A stretch of DNA of 64,000 nucleotides from Actinoplanes campanulatus (GTDB lineage: Bacteria; Actinomycetota; Actinomycetes; Mycobacteriales; Micromonosporaceae). Below are positions 25,551 through 33,029 of this stretch, piece by piece. The stretch is from NCBI RefSeq assembly GCF_014647795.1, contig NZ_BMPW01000010.1:62001-126000 (forward strand), given 5' to 3'. Under the pieces are notes generated by a model. That model made no database searches, was not told the DNA's origin, and worked only from the letters and a program-made list of their open reading frames with translations. Both the position numbers and the translations under genes were made by a program. The stretch's first letter is position 1, and each line of letters begins with the position of its first letter.

Positions 25551-25626
25551 GAACGTGAAAGGTAGCCGATTGTCCGCCGCACGCTACGGTGGCAGGCAGC
25601 GTAGACCGCTTCTGGAGGGACCCCCG

Positions 25627-26232
25627 ATGTCGCAGAACGGGCCGTACCCTGGTCAGCCATGGCTGGGTGGGAGCCCCGAGGAGCCGTACTCGGAACCCGC
25701 CGACCCGTGGAGCGCGACCGAGCAGCCGTGGAGCCAGCCGCAGATTCCACAACAGCAGCCGCCGCAGCCCGGTTGGAAACCGCCCGCCGAGTGGAAGCCG
25801 CCACCGGCCCGGCGCGGTTTCGCGATGGGCGCGCTGGTCGCCGTGCTCAGTGTCCTGATCGGTGGCGGGGTGGCCACCGGCGCCTGGTTCCTGCTGGGCC
25901 GCGACGAGAAGGCGAAGACGCCGGTGGCGGCGACCACGACCGCGCCGGCCGGGCACGGGGCGCGACCGCAGACCAGTGAGGACGCCCGGTTCGCGGCGAA
26001 GGGCCAGTGTGTCCGCAACGAGGGCACCGACAACGAGCCGAAGCTGCGTGTGGTGGTCTGCACGGCGAACACCTACCAGGTGCTGAAGCGGATCGACGGC
26101 AAGACCACGGGCGAGAAGGACGCGGTCGGTAAATGCTCCAAGGTGACCGGCTACACGAAGTGGTATTACTACGACACCGAATACGACGACGTCGACTTCG
26201 TGCTCTGCCTCAAGGAGTATTCCACGGTCTAG
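25627..26232 (+). CDS. LppU/SCO3897-like membrane-anchored protein
   Basis: A 201-residue protein: a Pro/Gln/Trp-rich cytosolic N terminus (about 1-62), one membrane helix (GALVAVLSVLIGGGVATGAWFLL) and an external domain with three Cys: KGQCVRN, VVVCTAN, VGKCSKV, plus VLCLKEY. The external part resembles the actinobacterial LppU/SCO3897 family, whose role is unknown. ATG 25627 follows TGGAGGGA. The only annotated feature before the ATPase gene is a UUCG hairpin. Confidence 0.65.
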   Translation: MSQNGPYPGQPWLGGSPEEPYSEPADPWSATEQPWSQPQIPQQQPPQPGWKPPAEWKPPPARRGFAMGALVAVLSVLIGGGVATGAWFLLGRDEKAKTPVAATTTAPAGHGARPQTSEDARFAAKGQCVRNEGTDNEPKLRVVVCTANTYQVLKRIDGKTTGEKDAVGKCSKVTGYTKWYYYDTEYDDVDFVLCLKEYSTV

Positions 26233-26273
26233 CGAATCTGCTAGAAACCCCTAGATGGTGATATCGAGGCGAC

Positions 26274-26291
26274 TCTAGCGTTCGCGCTAGA
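26274..26291. terminator. Perfect UUCG-tetraloop hairpin
   Basis: TCTAGCG (26274-26280) and CGCTAGA (26285-26291) flank a TTCG loop, the very stable UNCG fold when read as RNA. It lies 41 bases after the LppU-like stop and 21 bases before the ATPase start. There is no T-run, so it may be a U-less terminator, or part of the ATPase leader. A shorter imperfect dyad (CTAGAAACCCCTAG) precedes it. Confidence 0.5.
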
Positions 26292-26312
26292 CGGCCCGAT
26301 ACGGTGCTACGC

Positions 26313-27518
26313 GTGGATCCGGTGCGAAATCCGTATGCTCCCGGCGCCGGTCAGCGCCCACCCGAGCTGGCGGGCCGTGGTCGCGAGCTGGACGCCTTCG
26401 ACGTCGTTCTGGAGCGGGTGGCCCGCGGTCGCCCCGAGCGCAGCCTGGTCCTGACCGGCCTGCGCGGCGTGGGCAAGACGGTGCTGCTCAACACACTGCG
26501 CTCGGCCGCGATCGGCCGCCTCTGGGGCACCGGCAAGATCGAGGCCCGGCCGGACCAGTCGTTGCGCCGCCCCGTCTCCGGCGCGCTGCACATGGCGATC
26601 CGCGAGCTGGCCCCGCACCACCGCGACCCGGACCGGGTGGACGAGGTGCTCGGCGTGCTCAAGGCGTTCGCGCTGCGGGCCAACGAGACCAACGCGAAGA
26701 TCCGGGACCGCTGGGCGCCCGGCATCGACGTGCCGCCGGCCCGCGGCCGTGCCGACTCCGGCGACATCGAGATCGACCTGGTCGAGCTGTTCACCGACGC
26801 CGCCTCGCTGGCCACCGACGTCGGCACCGGGATCGCCCTGTTCATCGACGAGATGCAGGACCTCAGCGCCACCGACGTGTCGGCGCTCTGCGCGGCCTGC
26901 CACGAGCTGTCCCAGCTGGGCGCGCCGCTGATCGTGGTGGGCGCCGGGCTGCCGCACCTGCCGGCCGTGCTATCCGCCGCCAAGTCGTACTCCGAGCGGC
27001 TGTTCCGGTACGCACGGATCGACCGGCTGGACCGGGACGCCGCCGATCTGGCGCTCGGCGTGCCGGCCGAGCGGGAGGGCGTGGACTACGACCAGGAGGC
27101 GCTGGACCTGCTCTACGAGAAGTCCGGCGGGTATCCGTACTTCGTCCAGGCCTACGGGAAGGCCACCTGGGATCACGCGCCGCAGTCGCCGATCACCCCC
27201 GACGACGTCCGGGTGGCAGCGCCCGAGGCCGAGGGCGAGCTGGCGGTCGGCTTCTTCGGCTCCCGATTCGAGCGGGCCACCCCGGCCGAGCGGGAGTACA
27301 TGCGGGCCATGGCGGCGCTCTCCGACGATCCCGGCAACGACATGGACGCCGCGGTGCCGACGTCGGACATCGCCACCTCGCTCGGCCGTAAACCGGCCAG
27401 CCTCTCGCCGGCCCGCGACGCGCTGATCAAAAAGGGACTCATCTACTCCGGCGAGCGGGGGACGGTGGCGTTCACCGTCCCGCATTTCGGCCGCTACCTC
27501 AGGACTCAGCCGGTGTAG
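26313..27518 (+). CDS. AAA ATPase, Orc1/Cdc6-like architecture
   Basis: A 401-residue ATPase: conserved N-terminal block DPVRNPYAPGAGQRPPELAG, Walker A GLRGVGKTVLL, Walker B ALFIDEMQDL, sensor region VVGAGLPHLP, and a C-terminal winged helix (SDIATSLGRKPASLSPARDALIKKGLI). This resembles archaeal Cdc6/Orc1 and the STAND/AAA proteins of actinobacteria. The partner and role are unknown. GTG 26313 is chosen because homologues start at this residue; 26304 is also possible. Confidence 0.75.
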   Translation: MDPVRNPYAPGAGQRPPELAGRGRELDAFDVVLERVARGRPERSLVLTGLRGVGKTVLLNTLRSAAIGRLWGTGKIEARPDQSLRRPVSGALHMAIRELAPHHRDPDRVDEVLGVLKAFALRANETNAKIRDRWAPGIDVPPARGRADSGDIEIDLVELFTDAASLATDVGTGIALFIDEMQDLSATDVSALCAACHELSQLGAPLIVVGAGLPHLPAVLSAAKSYSERLFRYARIDRLDRDAADLALGVPAEREGVDYDQEALDLLYEKSGGYPYFVQAYGKATWDHAPQSPITPDDVRVAAPEAEGELAVGFFGSRFERATPAEREYMRAMAALSDDPGNDMDAAVPTSDIATSLGRKPASLSPARDALIKKGLIYSGERGTVAFTVPHFGRYLRTQPV

Positions 27519-27546
27519 TCGGCCGGTTACGGGTATAACCGGGGGC

Positions 27547-28056
27547 ATGAGGCCCGTACGCACCGCAGCCCGAGCCATGCTGGCATCGATCTTCGTGTTC
27601 GACGGCATCCGTGCCCTGGCCCGCCCCGAGGAGCGGGCTGAAGCGGTCCGCCCGTTCGCCGACCGGGTGACGCCGCTGCTGGAGCGCACGGACCCACGCC
27701 TGCCCACCGATCCGGTCACCCTGGTGCGGGTAAAGGCGGCCGCCGACGTGCTGGCCGGTCTCGCGCTGGCCACCGGGCGGTTCACCCGACTCTCCGCCGC
27801 CGTGCTGGCGGCCGGCCTGATTCCGCACACCGCGACCGACAAGGGTGACCGCGATCACCTGCTGCGCAGTCTCGGTCTGCTCGGTGGGCTGCTGCTCGCC
27901 GCCGCCGACACCGAGGGCCGGCCGAGCCTGCGCTACCGCACCACGCACGCGGTGGACCGCAGCCAGCGGTCGGTGCGCCGGGCCGTGCGCACCGCGAAAC
28001 GGGAGGCGAAGATCGCCGCGGCCGCCGCCGCCACGGCGCGCAGATTGCCCGGATAA
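27547..28056 (+). CDS. DoxX family membrane protein
   Basis: A 169-residue protein with about four membrane helices. The opening (RAMLASIFVFDGIRALARP) and the VRVKAAADVLAGLALATGRFTRLSAAVLA block follow the DoxX pattern. The C-terminal third is basic and cytosolic (RSVRRAVRTAKREAKIAAAAAA). In mycobacteria a DoxX protein joins a membrane oxidoreductase complex against oxidative stress, but no partner lies here. It starts 28 bases after the ATPase stop. Confidence 0.72.
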   Translation: MRPVRTAARAMLASIFVFDGIRALARPEERAEAVRPFADRVTPLLERTDPRLPTDPVTLVRVKAAADVLAGLALATGRFTRLSAAVLAAGLIPHTATDKGDRDHLLRSLGLLGGLLLAAADTEGRPSLRYRTTHAVDRSQRSVRRAVRTAKREAKIAAAAAATARRLPG

Positions 28057-28236
28057 CAACCTTATCGCGGCGTTTGCGTTAAAGCGGACAAGGGACCGCG
28101 CGGTCGGTCTGCGCCTTCTAAGCTCGCTTCCGCTCGGCTACGACGTGCCGCCGATCCCGACCGCTTCGCCCTTCGTGCGAGCGGCGGGTCGACCGGCAGG
28201 CCATGCCGTGCCCGGTAACGAGACGGGGGTCGCGCC
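28057..28236. other. Intergenic region between DoxX and GT87 genes
   Basis: A 180-bp gap with the short palindrome GACCGCGCGGTC-like near 28093 and no convincing ORF. It must hold the promoter of the GT87 gene; none was identified. Confidence 0.4.
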
Positions 28237-29592
28237 ATGCCGGCGAAGCGAAGAGGGGCGCACAACGCTGCGCGCGTGCGGTCCGGGCTGGTCGTTCTCG
28301 GCGCCCTGCTCACCCTGGCGGTCATCACTCTCTACCTTCAGCGGTACGCGCTGAGCACCCTCGCCGTGGAACACGCCGCCATCCGGGGGTGGCTCGACGG
28401 CGCGGACCTGTACGCCTACCGGTCCCCCGGCAACCAGGCCGGCGCCGCGCTGCCACCCGCACTGGCCATGCTGCTCGCGCCCCTGACCCTGCTGCCGCTG
28501 CGTGCCGCCGGCTGGCTGCTGGCCGCGGTCGGGGTGGCGGCTCTCCTGCTGACCACGCTGGTCGTCGCCGGCCCGGTGGCCCGTCGTCACGGTCACCGCC
28601 GCACCCCGTTCGTCCTGGCCGCGGCCGCCCTGGCGCTGCTCTCCGAACCGGTCCGGGCCACCATCGGCCTGGGCCGCCCGGAGTTGCTGATCCTCGCCCT
28701 GCTGGCCGCCGACCTGATCGCCCTGCGCCGCGCCGACCGTGCCCGGCACCGCATCCTGGCCGACCTGCCGGGCCCACGCCGCCGCTCCGCCCTGGACCGC
28801 GGACCGCACTGGTTCCCGGACAGGTTCCGCCGTCGTCTGCGCCGGGTCTGGATCACCGGTTCGTGGGCGGGCGTGGGCAGCGGTCTCGCCGCCGCCCTCT
28901 GCGCCGTGCCGTTGCTCTTCATCGTCTTCCTACTGCTCACCAAGCAGCGCCGGGCCGCCGTGACGGCCCTGTTCACGGCGGCGGTGGTCACCCTGGCCGC
29001 TCTGGCGGTGGCTCCCGACGAGACCCTTTCCTGGTACGGGACGGTCATGTGGGAGCTGGACCGCCCCGCCCCGGTCAGCGCCCCGGACAATCAGTCGCTG
29101 GCCGGCGTGATGGCCCGTCTCTACGGTTTCCCGGCGCCACCGGTGCTGGTCTGGTTCGCCTTCGGGATGCTGCTGCTCGCCGTGGGCCTGATCCGGGCCC
29201 GCTCGGCCCACACCGACGGCGACGAGGTGGCGGCCTTCACGCTGGTCGGCCTGACCGGCGCCATCACCGGCCCGGTGTCCACCTCGGCCGAGACGCTCTG
29301 GCTGCTCCCGGCCGTCCTGGTGCTCGCCGACACCGGCATGCGCCGTCGCCTGAGTGGCCGGCTGCCCCGTACCACCCGTCTCACCGGCATCGCCTTCCTG
29401 GCCGGGGCCCTGCTCGTCTACCTGGCCCTGCTGGCGCCACCGTCCTGGTCGCTGGCCTGGAACATTCCGGCCTTCGCCCTGATCCTGCTGGTCAACACGC
29501 TCCCGTGGCGGCATGGCGCCCCGTCCCTGCCCACCCCGCGGCCGGGCCGGTCCTCCCGCCCCGCGGCCATCCCGCTCCCACGCGGCGGCTGA
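28237..29592 (+). CDS. GT87 family polyprenyl-phosphate mannosyltransferase-like membrane protein
   Basis: A 451-residue protein with about ten membrane helices and GT-C features. A first external loop holds AIRGWLDGADLYAYRSP, in the position of the acidic GT87 loop, and GLGRPELLILALLAADL and APDNQSLAGVMARLYG are typical GT87 blocks. Such enzymes add mannose or arabinose from polyprenyl-phosphate donors to envelope glycans. Start ATG 28237. A basic loop (RADRARHRILADLPGPRRRS) is unusually long. The acceptor is unknown. It is the first of three GT87-like proteins in the window. Confidence 0.75.
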   Translation: MPAKRRGAHNAARVRSGLVVLGALLTLAVITLYLQRYALSTLAVEHAAIRGWLDGADLYAYRSPGNQAGAALPPALAMLLAPLTLLPLRAAGWLLAAVGVAALLLTTLVVAGPVARRHGHRRTPFVLAAAALALLSEPVRATIGLGRPELLILALLAADLIALRRADRARHRILADLPGPRRRSALDRGPHWFPDRFRRRLRRVWITGSWAGVGSGLAAALCAVPLLFIVFLLLTKQRRAAVTALFTAAVVTLAALAVAPDETLSWYGTVMWELDRPAPVSAPDNQSLAGVMARLYGFPAPPVLVWFAFGMLLLAVGLIRARSAHTDGDEVAAFTLVGLTGAITGPVSTSAETLWLLPAVLVLADTGMRRRLSGRLPRTTRLTGIAFLAGALLVYLALLAPPSWSLAWNIPAFALILLVNTLPWRHGAPSLPTPRPGRSSRPAAIPLPRGG

Positions 29593-29954
29593 CCGCGGGG
29601 TGGCCGCACACGAGAGAGGTCGCGTGTGCGGTCGCCGGCGCCATGAGGCAAACGGGCGATCACGACACCGCAACCGTGTACATCCACCCGCCCGCGGCCC
29701 CGCGACCGCCCTGCCCGGGCGGACGGCGCTACGGCCGTAGGCGGGCAACCTGGGCGCCTGGCGAGCAATACCGCGACCACTACAGGGCGGCCGGCCGCTC
29801 GTCACCGACCGCTGAATCAGAGGGCTCGCGAGCCTGACCCGCGATCTCCGCCCGGCGGGCGCGGCACAGGCTTGGGTGGCACCCGGCTCGCGGTGCGCTA
29901 CGGGACTGCCAATGTTTCGTCGGGGGCAGGCACTCCCGTACGAAATCATGGGTT
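29593..29954. other. Convergent intergenic region with terminator hairpin
   Basis: A 362-bp gap. CCGCACACG (29604-29612) pairs with CGTGTGCGG (29623-29631) just after the GT87 stop and probably terminates it. At the other end, immediately after the moaE stop on the minus strand, comes AAAACCC-n11-CGTACGGG (about 29937-29957), like the element after bpa. Between these I see no gene. Confidence 0.45.
29604..29631. terminator. Hairpin after the GT87 gene
   Basis: Nine-base perfect arms CCGCACACG/CGTGTGCGG with a ten-base loop, 12 bases after the GT87 stop. It lacks a T-run. Position and stability make transcription termination or 3' end protection likely. Confidence 0.5.
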
Positions 29955-30464
29955 TTAAGGGCAGTTGACCCATTCTTCGGCGCCGTCGTGGAAGACCTGG
30001 CGTTTCCAGATCGGGAGGCGGGCCTTGGCCTCGTCGACCAGGCGGGCGCAGGCGGCGAAGGCGGCCGCGCGATGTGCGGTGCTGACCGAGGCGACCAGGG
30101 CGACGTCGCCGATCTGGAGGGTTCCGATGCGGTGGGAGACGGCGACCGCGTAGACCGCTGGGTCAGCGGCGATCTCTGACGCCACCTCGCGGAGGATGGC
30201 GGCGGCGGTGGGGTGGCCCTCGTACTCCAGGAGGGTGACGCCGCGGCCGTGGTCATGATCGCGGACCACGCCCTGGAAGGAGACCACCGCACCGGCCCGC
30301 GGGTCGGCCACGGCGGCCTCGTGGGCGGCCAGGTCGAGCGGCGCGTCGATCACCTCGGCCCGGATGACGCCGGCAGCGGAATCCCCGGAGGCGATCTCGG
30401 TGGGAACGCCGGCTGCGGTGCGGTTCTCGGCGTGGGCGAGACCGGTGGGGTTCTCGGTGGTCAT
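29955..30464 (-). CDS. moaE: Molybdopterin synthase catalytic subunit
   Basis: With MoaD it inserts dithiolene sulfurs into cyclic pyranopterin monophosphate. The 169 residues have an unstructured N-terminal extension of about 45 residues, then the MoaE core: AGAVVSFQGVVRDHDHG, LLEYEGHPTAA, VSHRIGTLQIGDVALV, AHRAAAF, and the catalytic Lys in RLPIWKRQ. The start overlaps the moeA stop by four bases (30461-30464). It is the last gene of the moaC operon; moaD is 11 kb away with moaA. Confidence 0.93.
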   Translation of the reverse strand: MTTENPTGLAHAENRTAAGVPTEIASGDSAAGVIRAEVIDAPLDLAAHEAAVADPRAGAVVSFQGVVRDHDHGRGVTLLEYEGHPTAAAILREVASEIAADPAVYAVAVSHRIGTLQIGDVALVASVSTAHRAAAFAACARLVDEAKARLPIWKRQVFHDGAEEWVNCP

Positions 30465-31678
30465 GGGCGCTCCCCGGGCGTCAGCGGAAGGGGCAGGAAT
30501 CCGATGGTGTCGCCGGCGGCGGCCTGGGTGCCGGGGCGGACGACTGCGAAGCCGTGGGAGTTGGCGAGGCCGCGCAGCATGGCCGAGCCGACGTGGCCGA
30601 CCGGGGTGGCGGTCCGGCCGGTGGAGTCGAGCGCGGCGAGGGCCAGGTGGGTGAAGTCCCCGCGGCCGGCGATCCCGGTGCCCGCGGTGACCTGCGGCAA
30701 CGGGGGCAGATCGCGGCCGCGCAGGCCGGCCAGCAGCGGCGCGACCAGGGTGACCAGGGCGATGATCGCGGATTGCGGGTTTCCGGGAAGGCCGGCGAGG
30801 AAGCGCGGGCGGCCGGCCGGGCCGGGCACCCGGGCCAGCAGCATCGGGAAGCCGGGGCGGACTGCGACGGTGTTGACGATGTACTCGGCGCCCAGCTCGG
30901 CGAGGGCGGGATGCAGGTGGTCGACCGGGCCGTGCATGGTGCCGCCGGTGGTGCAGACCAGGTCGGCGGTGTCGAGGGCGGACCGGATGGCGTCGAGGTG
31001 GGCGTCGAGCGTGTCCTTGACCGGGCCGGTGACCGAGCCCATGGTGGCGCCGTAACGGCGCAGCCAGGACGGCACCTGTGGGCCGAGCGAGTCGCGGACC
31101 CGGCCGTTGCCGGGCGGGCCCGCGGTGAGCAGTTCGTCGCCGAAGACCAGAAGTGCGGCGCGCGGCGCCGGGCGGACCTGGAGGGTCTCGTAGCCGCAGG
31201 TGGCGGCGACGCCGATGACCGCCGGGTCGACCGCCGTGCCGGCCGGCAGCAGCTCCTCGCCGCGGTGCGCCTCCTCGCCGGGCAGGCGCCAGTCGGGGAC
31301 GGCCCTCGGTTCGCCGGTGACCCGGCCGTCCCCGCCGGTTGCCGAGTCCTCGATCCGGACCAGGGCGGTGGCGCCCTCCGGCACCATGGCGCCGGTGGCG
31401 ATCTCGACGCAGTCGCCGTCCGCGGTGAGCGGGGGCGGGGTGCCGCCGGCCAGGACCCGGCCGACCGGGCGCCAGGGCGCCGGGCCGCGGACCGCCCAGC
31501 CGTCGATGCTCGAGGTGGGGAAGGCCGGCAGGTCGGTGAGGGCGCGCAGCGGCTCGGCGAGGGTCCGGCCGTCGGCCTCGCCCAGCGGAATCACCTCGGC
31601 GCCGCCCGCCGCGGCCTGCCCCGCGGCGAAGGCGAGGGCTCGGGCCAGTTCCCAGTCCACAGGGGTCGACTCGGTCAC
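30461..31678 (-). CDS. moeA: Molybdopterin molybdotransferase
   Basis: Inserts molybdate into the AMP-activated molybdopterin. The 405 residues show the four MoeA domains: SSIDGWAVRG near residue 55, ATGAMVPEGATALVRIED, the catalytic VCTTGGTMHGPVDHL, and LAGLPGNPQSA near 315. Start ATG 31678; a 16-base gap separates it from the preceding mog gene. Stop and moaE start overlap. Confidence 0.94.
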   Translation of the reverse strand: MTESTPVDWELARALAFAAGQAAAGGAEVIPLGEADGRTLAEPLRALTDLPAFPTSSIDGWAVRGPAPWRPVGRVLAGGTPPPLTADGDCVEIATGAMVPEGATALVRIEDSATGGDGRVTGEPRAVPDWRLPGEEAHRGEELLPAGTAVDPAVIGVAATCGYETLQVRPAPRAALLVFGDELLTAGPPGNGRVRDSLGPQVPSWLRRYGATMGSVTGPVKDTLDAHLDAIRSALDTADLVCTTGGTMHGPVDHLHPALAELGAEYIVNTVAVRPGFPMLLARVPGPAGRPRFLAGLPGNPQSAIIALVTLVAPLLAGLRGRDLPPLPQVTAGTGIAGRGDFTHLALAALDSTGRTATPVGHVGSAMLRGLANSHGFAVVRPGTQAAAGDTIGFLPLPLTPGERP

Positions 31679-31694
31679 CGGCGAAGCCTATCGC

Positions 31695-32168
31695 TCAGTG
31701 GTCGCCGCCCCGGATCTGGTCCACGGTGTGTGCGAGCAGCGGCCCGAGCACGGCCAGCCCGTCCTTGGCGCCGCCGGTCGAGCCGGGGAGGTTGACGATC
31801 AGGGTGCGGCCGGCCACCCCGGCGAGCCCGCGGGAGAGGGCGGCGGCGGGGACCCGGTCGCGGCTGTGGGCGCGGATGGCCTCGGCGATGCCGGGGATCT
31901 CGAAGTCGAGCAGCCCGCGGGTGGCCTCCGGCGTGCGGTCGGTCGGTGTGACGCCGGTGCCGCCGCTGGTCAGGACCACGTCGATGCCGTCGGCGACGGC
32001 GGCGCGGAGCGCTTCGGCGACCGGGTCACCGTCCGGTACGACGACCGGCTCGCCCACCTCACAGCCGAGCTCGCGCAGCCCGGTGACGAGCCGGGGGCCG
32101 CTGGTGTCGGCGTAGACCCCGGCCGCGGCCCGGTTGGAGGCGACGATCACGCGGGCCCGGATGGTCAC
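31695..32168 (-). CDS. mog: Molybdopterin adenylyltransferase (MogA/MoaB family)
   Basis: Adenylylates molybdopterin before metal insertion by MoeA. The 157 residues carry the substrate motif VLTSGGTGVTPTDRTPEAT and the LIVNLPGSTGGAKDGL loop. GTG 32168 is chosen because it overlaps the moaC stop by four bases (GTGA, 32165-32168), giving translational coupling; an upstream GTG exists but would add unconserved residues. Whether it functions as MogA or as the related MoaB cannot be told by eye. Confidence 0.88.
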   Translation of the reverse strand: MTIRARVIVASNRAAAGVYADTSGPRLVTGLRELGCEVGEPVVVPDGDPVAEALRAAVADGIDVVLTSGGTGVTPTDRTPEATRGLLDFEIPGIAEAIRAHSRDRVPAAALSRGLAGVAGRTLIVNLPGSTGGAKDGLAVLGPLLAHTVDQIRGGDH

Positions 32169-32656
32169 GGCCGGTCCTCCGGGCGGATCCACTCGCCGGT
32201 CTTGCCGCCCTCTTTGCGCAGCACCCGGACCGATTCGATGCTGGCCGCCGGGTCCACTGCCTTGATCATGTCGATGAGCGCGAGGCCGGCCGTGGCGACG
32301 GCGGTGAGCGCCTCCATCTCGACGCCGGTCCGGTCGGCGGTCTTGGTGATCGCGGTGATCTCGACCGTGGTGTCGGTGGGCTCCAGTTCGACCTTCACGC
32401 CGTGCAACCCGATCGGGTGGCAGAGCGGAATCAGGTCGGGTGTCCGCTTCGCGCCCATGATTCCGGCGAGCCGGGCCACCGCGAGCGCGTCGCCCTTGGG
32501 CAGGCCGTCGCGGCGCAGCAGGTCGATGACCTCAGCGGTGGTACGGACCCGGCCGGCCGCGACGGCACGGCGGTCGCTCACGGTTTTGCCGGAAACGTCG
32601 ACCATCCGGGCGGCGCCGGTCTCGTCGACGTGGGTGAGTTGGCTTTCCTGGGGCAT
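32165..32656 (-). CDS. moaC: Cyclic pyranopterin monophosphate synthase
   Basis: Converts 3',8-cH2GTP, the MoaA product, to cPMP. The 163 residues show the conserved MVDVSGKTVSDRRAVA start, LIPLCHPIGL (catalytic His) and MEALTAVATAGLALIDMIKAVD. ATG 32656. It heads the minus-strand operon moaC-mog-moeA-moaE, whose overlaps of 4, none (16-base gap) and 4 bases indicate co-translation. The upstream promoter lies in the structured region at 32657. Confidence 0.95.
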   Translation of the reverse strand: MPQESQLTHVDETGAARMVDVSGKTVSDRRAVAAGRVRTTAEVIDLLRRDGLPKGDALAVARLAGIMGAKRTPDLIPLCHPIGLHGVKVELEPTDTTVEITAITKTADRTGVEMEALTAVATAGLALIDMIKAVDPAASIESVRVLRKEGGKTGEWIRPEDRP

Positions 32657-33029
32657 ACCGGAAGCCTAGTTCGTTTGCACTTCACATCTTGTCCACACTG
32701 CTCAGGGGCCATCTGGGCGCTGGCGAAATAGAATTCATCACGGCCGGACGATGCGATTTTCATCGCAATGAGTTTCCATTCAGAAACTGTCCGTGATGGC
32801 GTGGCAGGCTATTGTCGCATACTGCGCATACCGACACGATCTACTGGAAATCAGCGCTACACGCGCCTAACTTATCCCCTGTCAGGACGACAGCGGACAA
32901 AGTGGAGGAAACGCCATGTATGGCGAAAAAGAGTGGGGCTGAGAAACGCCTGATGCGCGGACAGACGGTTATCAATTAGGTTGAGCCTTGAGCGACGATC
33001 CGATCGCGCTCGGCTACGACAAGGACTCA
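32657..33029 (+). promoter_or_regulatory. Structured, AT-richer region between moaC and the GGDEF-EAL gene
   Basis: A 373-bp divergent gap, clearly lower in GC than its flanks. Consecutive small perfect hairpins: TGCGAT/ATCGCA (32752-32767), AGTTTC/GAAACT (32771-32788), CTGTC/GACAG (32879-32893) and CGCCA/TGGCG (32912-32925, loop TGTA, followed by five A). GTGGAGGAA near 32901 is an SD-like purine run. Strong RNA folding potential upstream of a c-di-GMP enzyme gene suggests a leader RNA or small RNA, but I found no match to the c-di-GMP, TPP or molybdenum cofactor consensus. Confidence 0.45.

Noticed and set aside
32939-32954. TPP-riboswitch-like CTGAGA and CCTGAT
   Set aside because: The spacing and the missing flanking GGGGTGC and GTAATGCCAGCG blocks do not fit; no thiamine gene is downstream.
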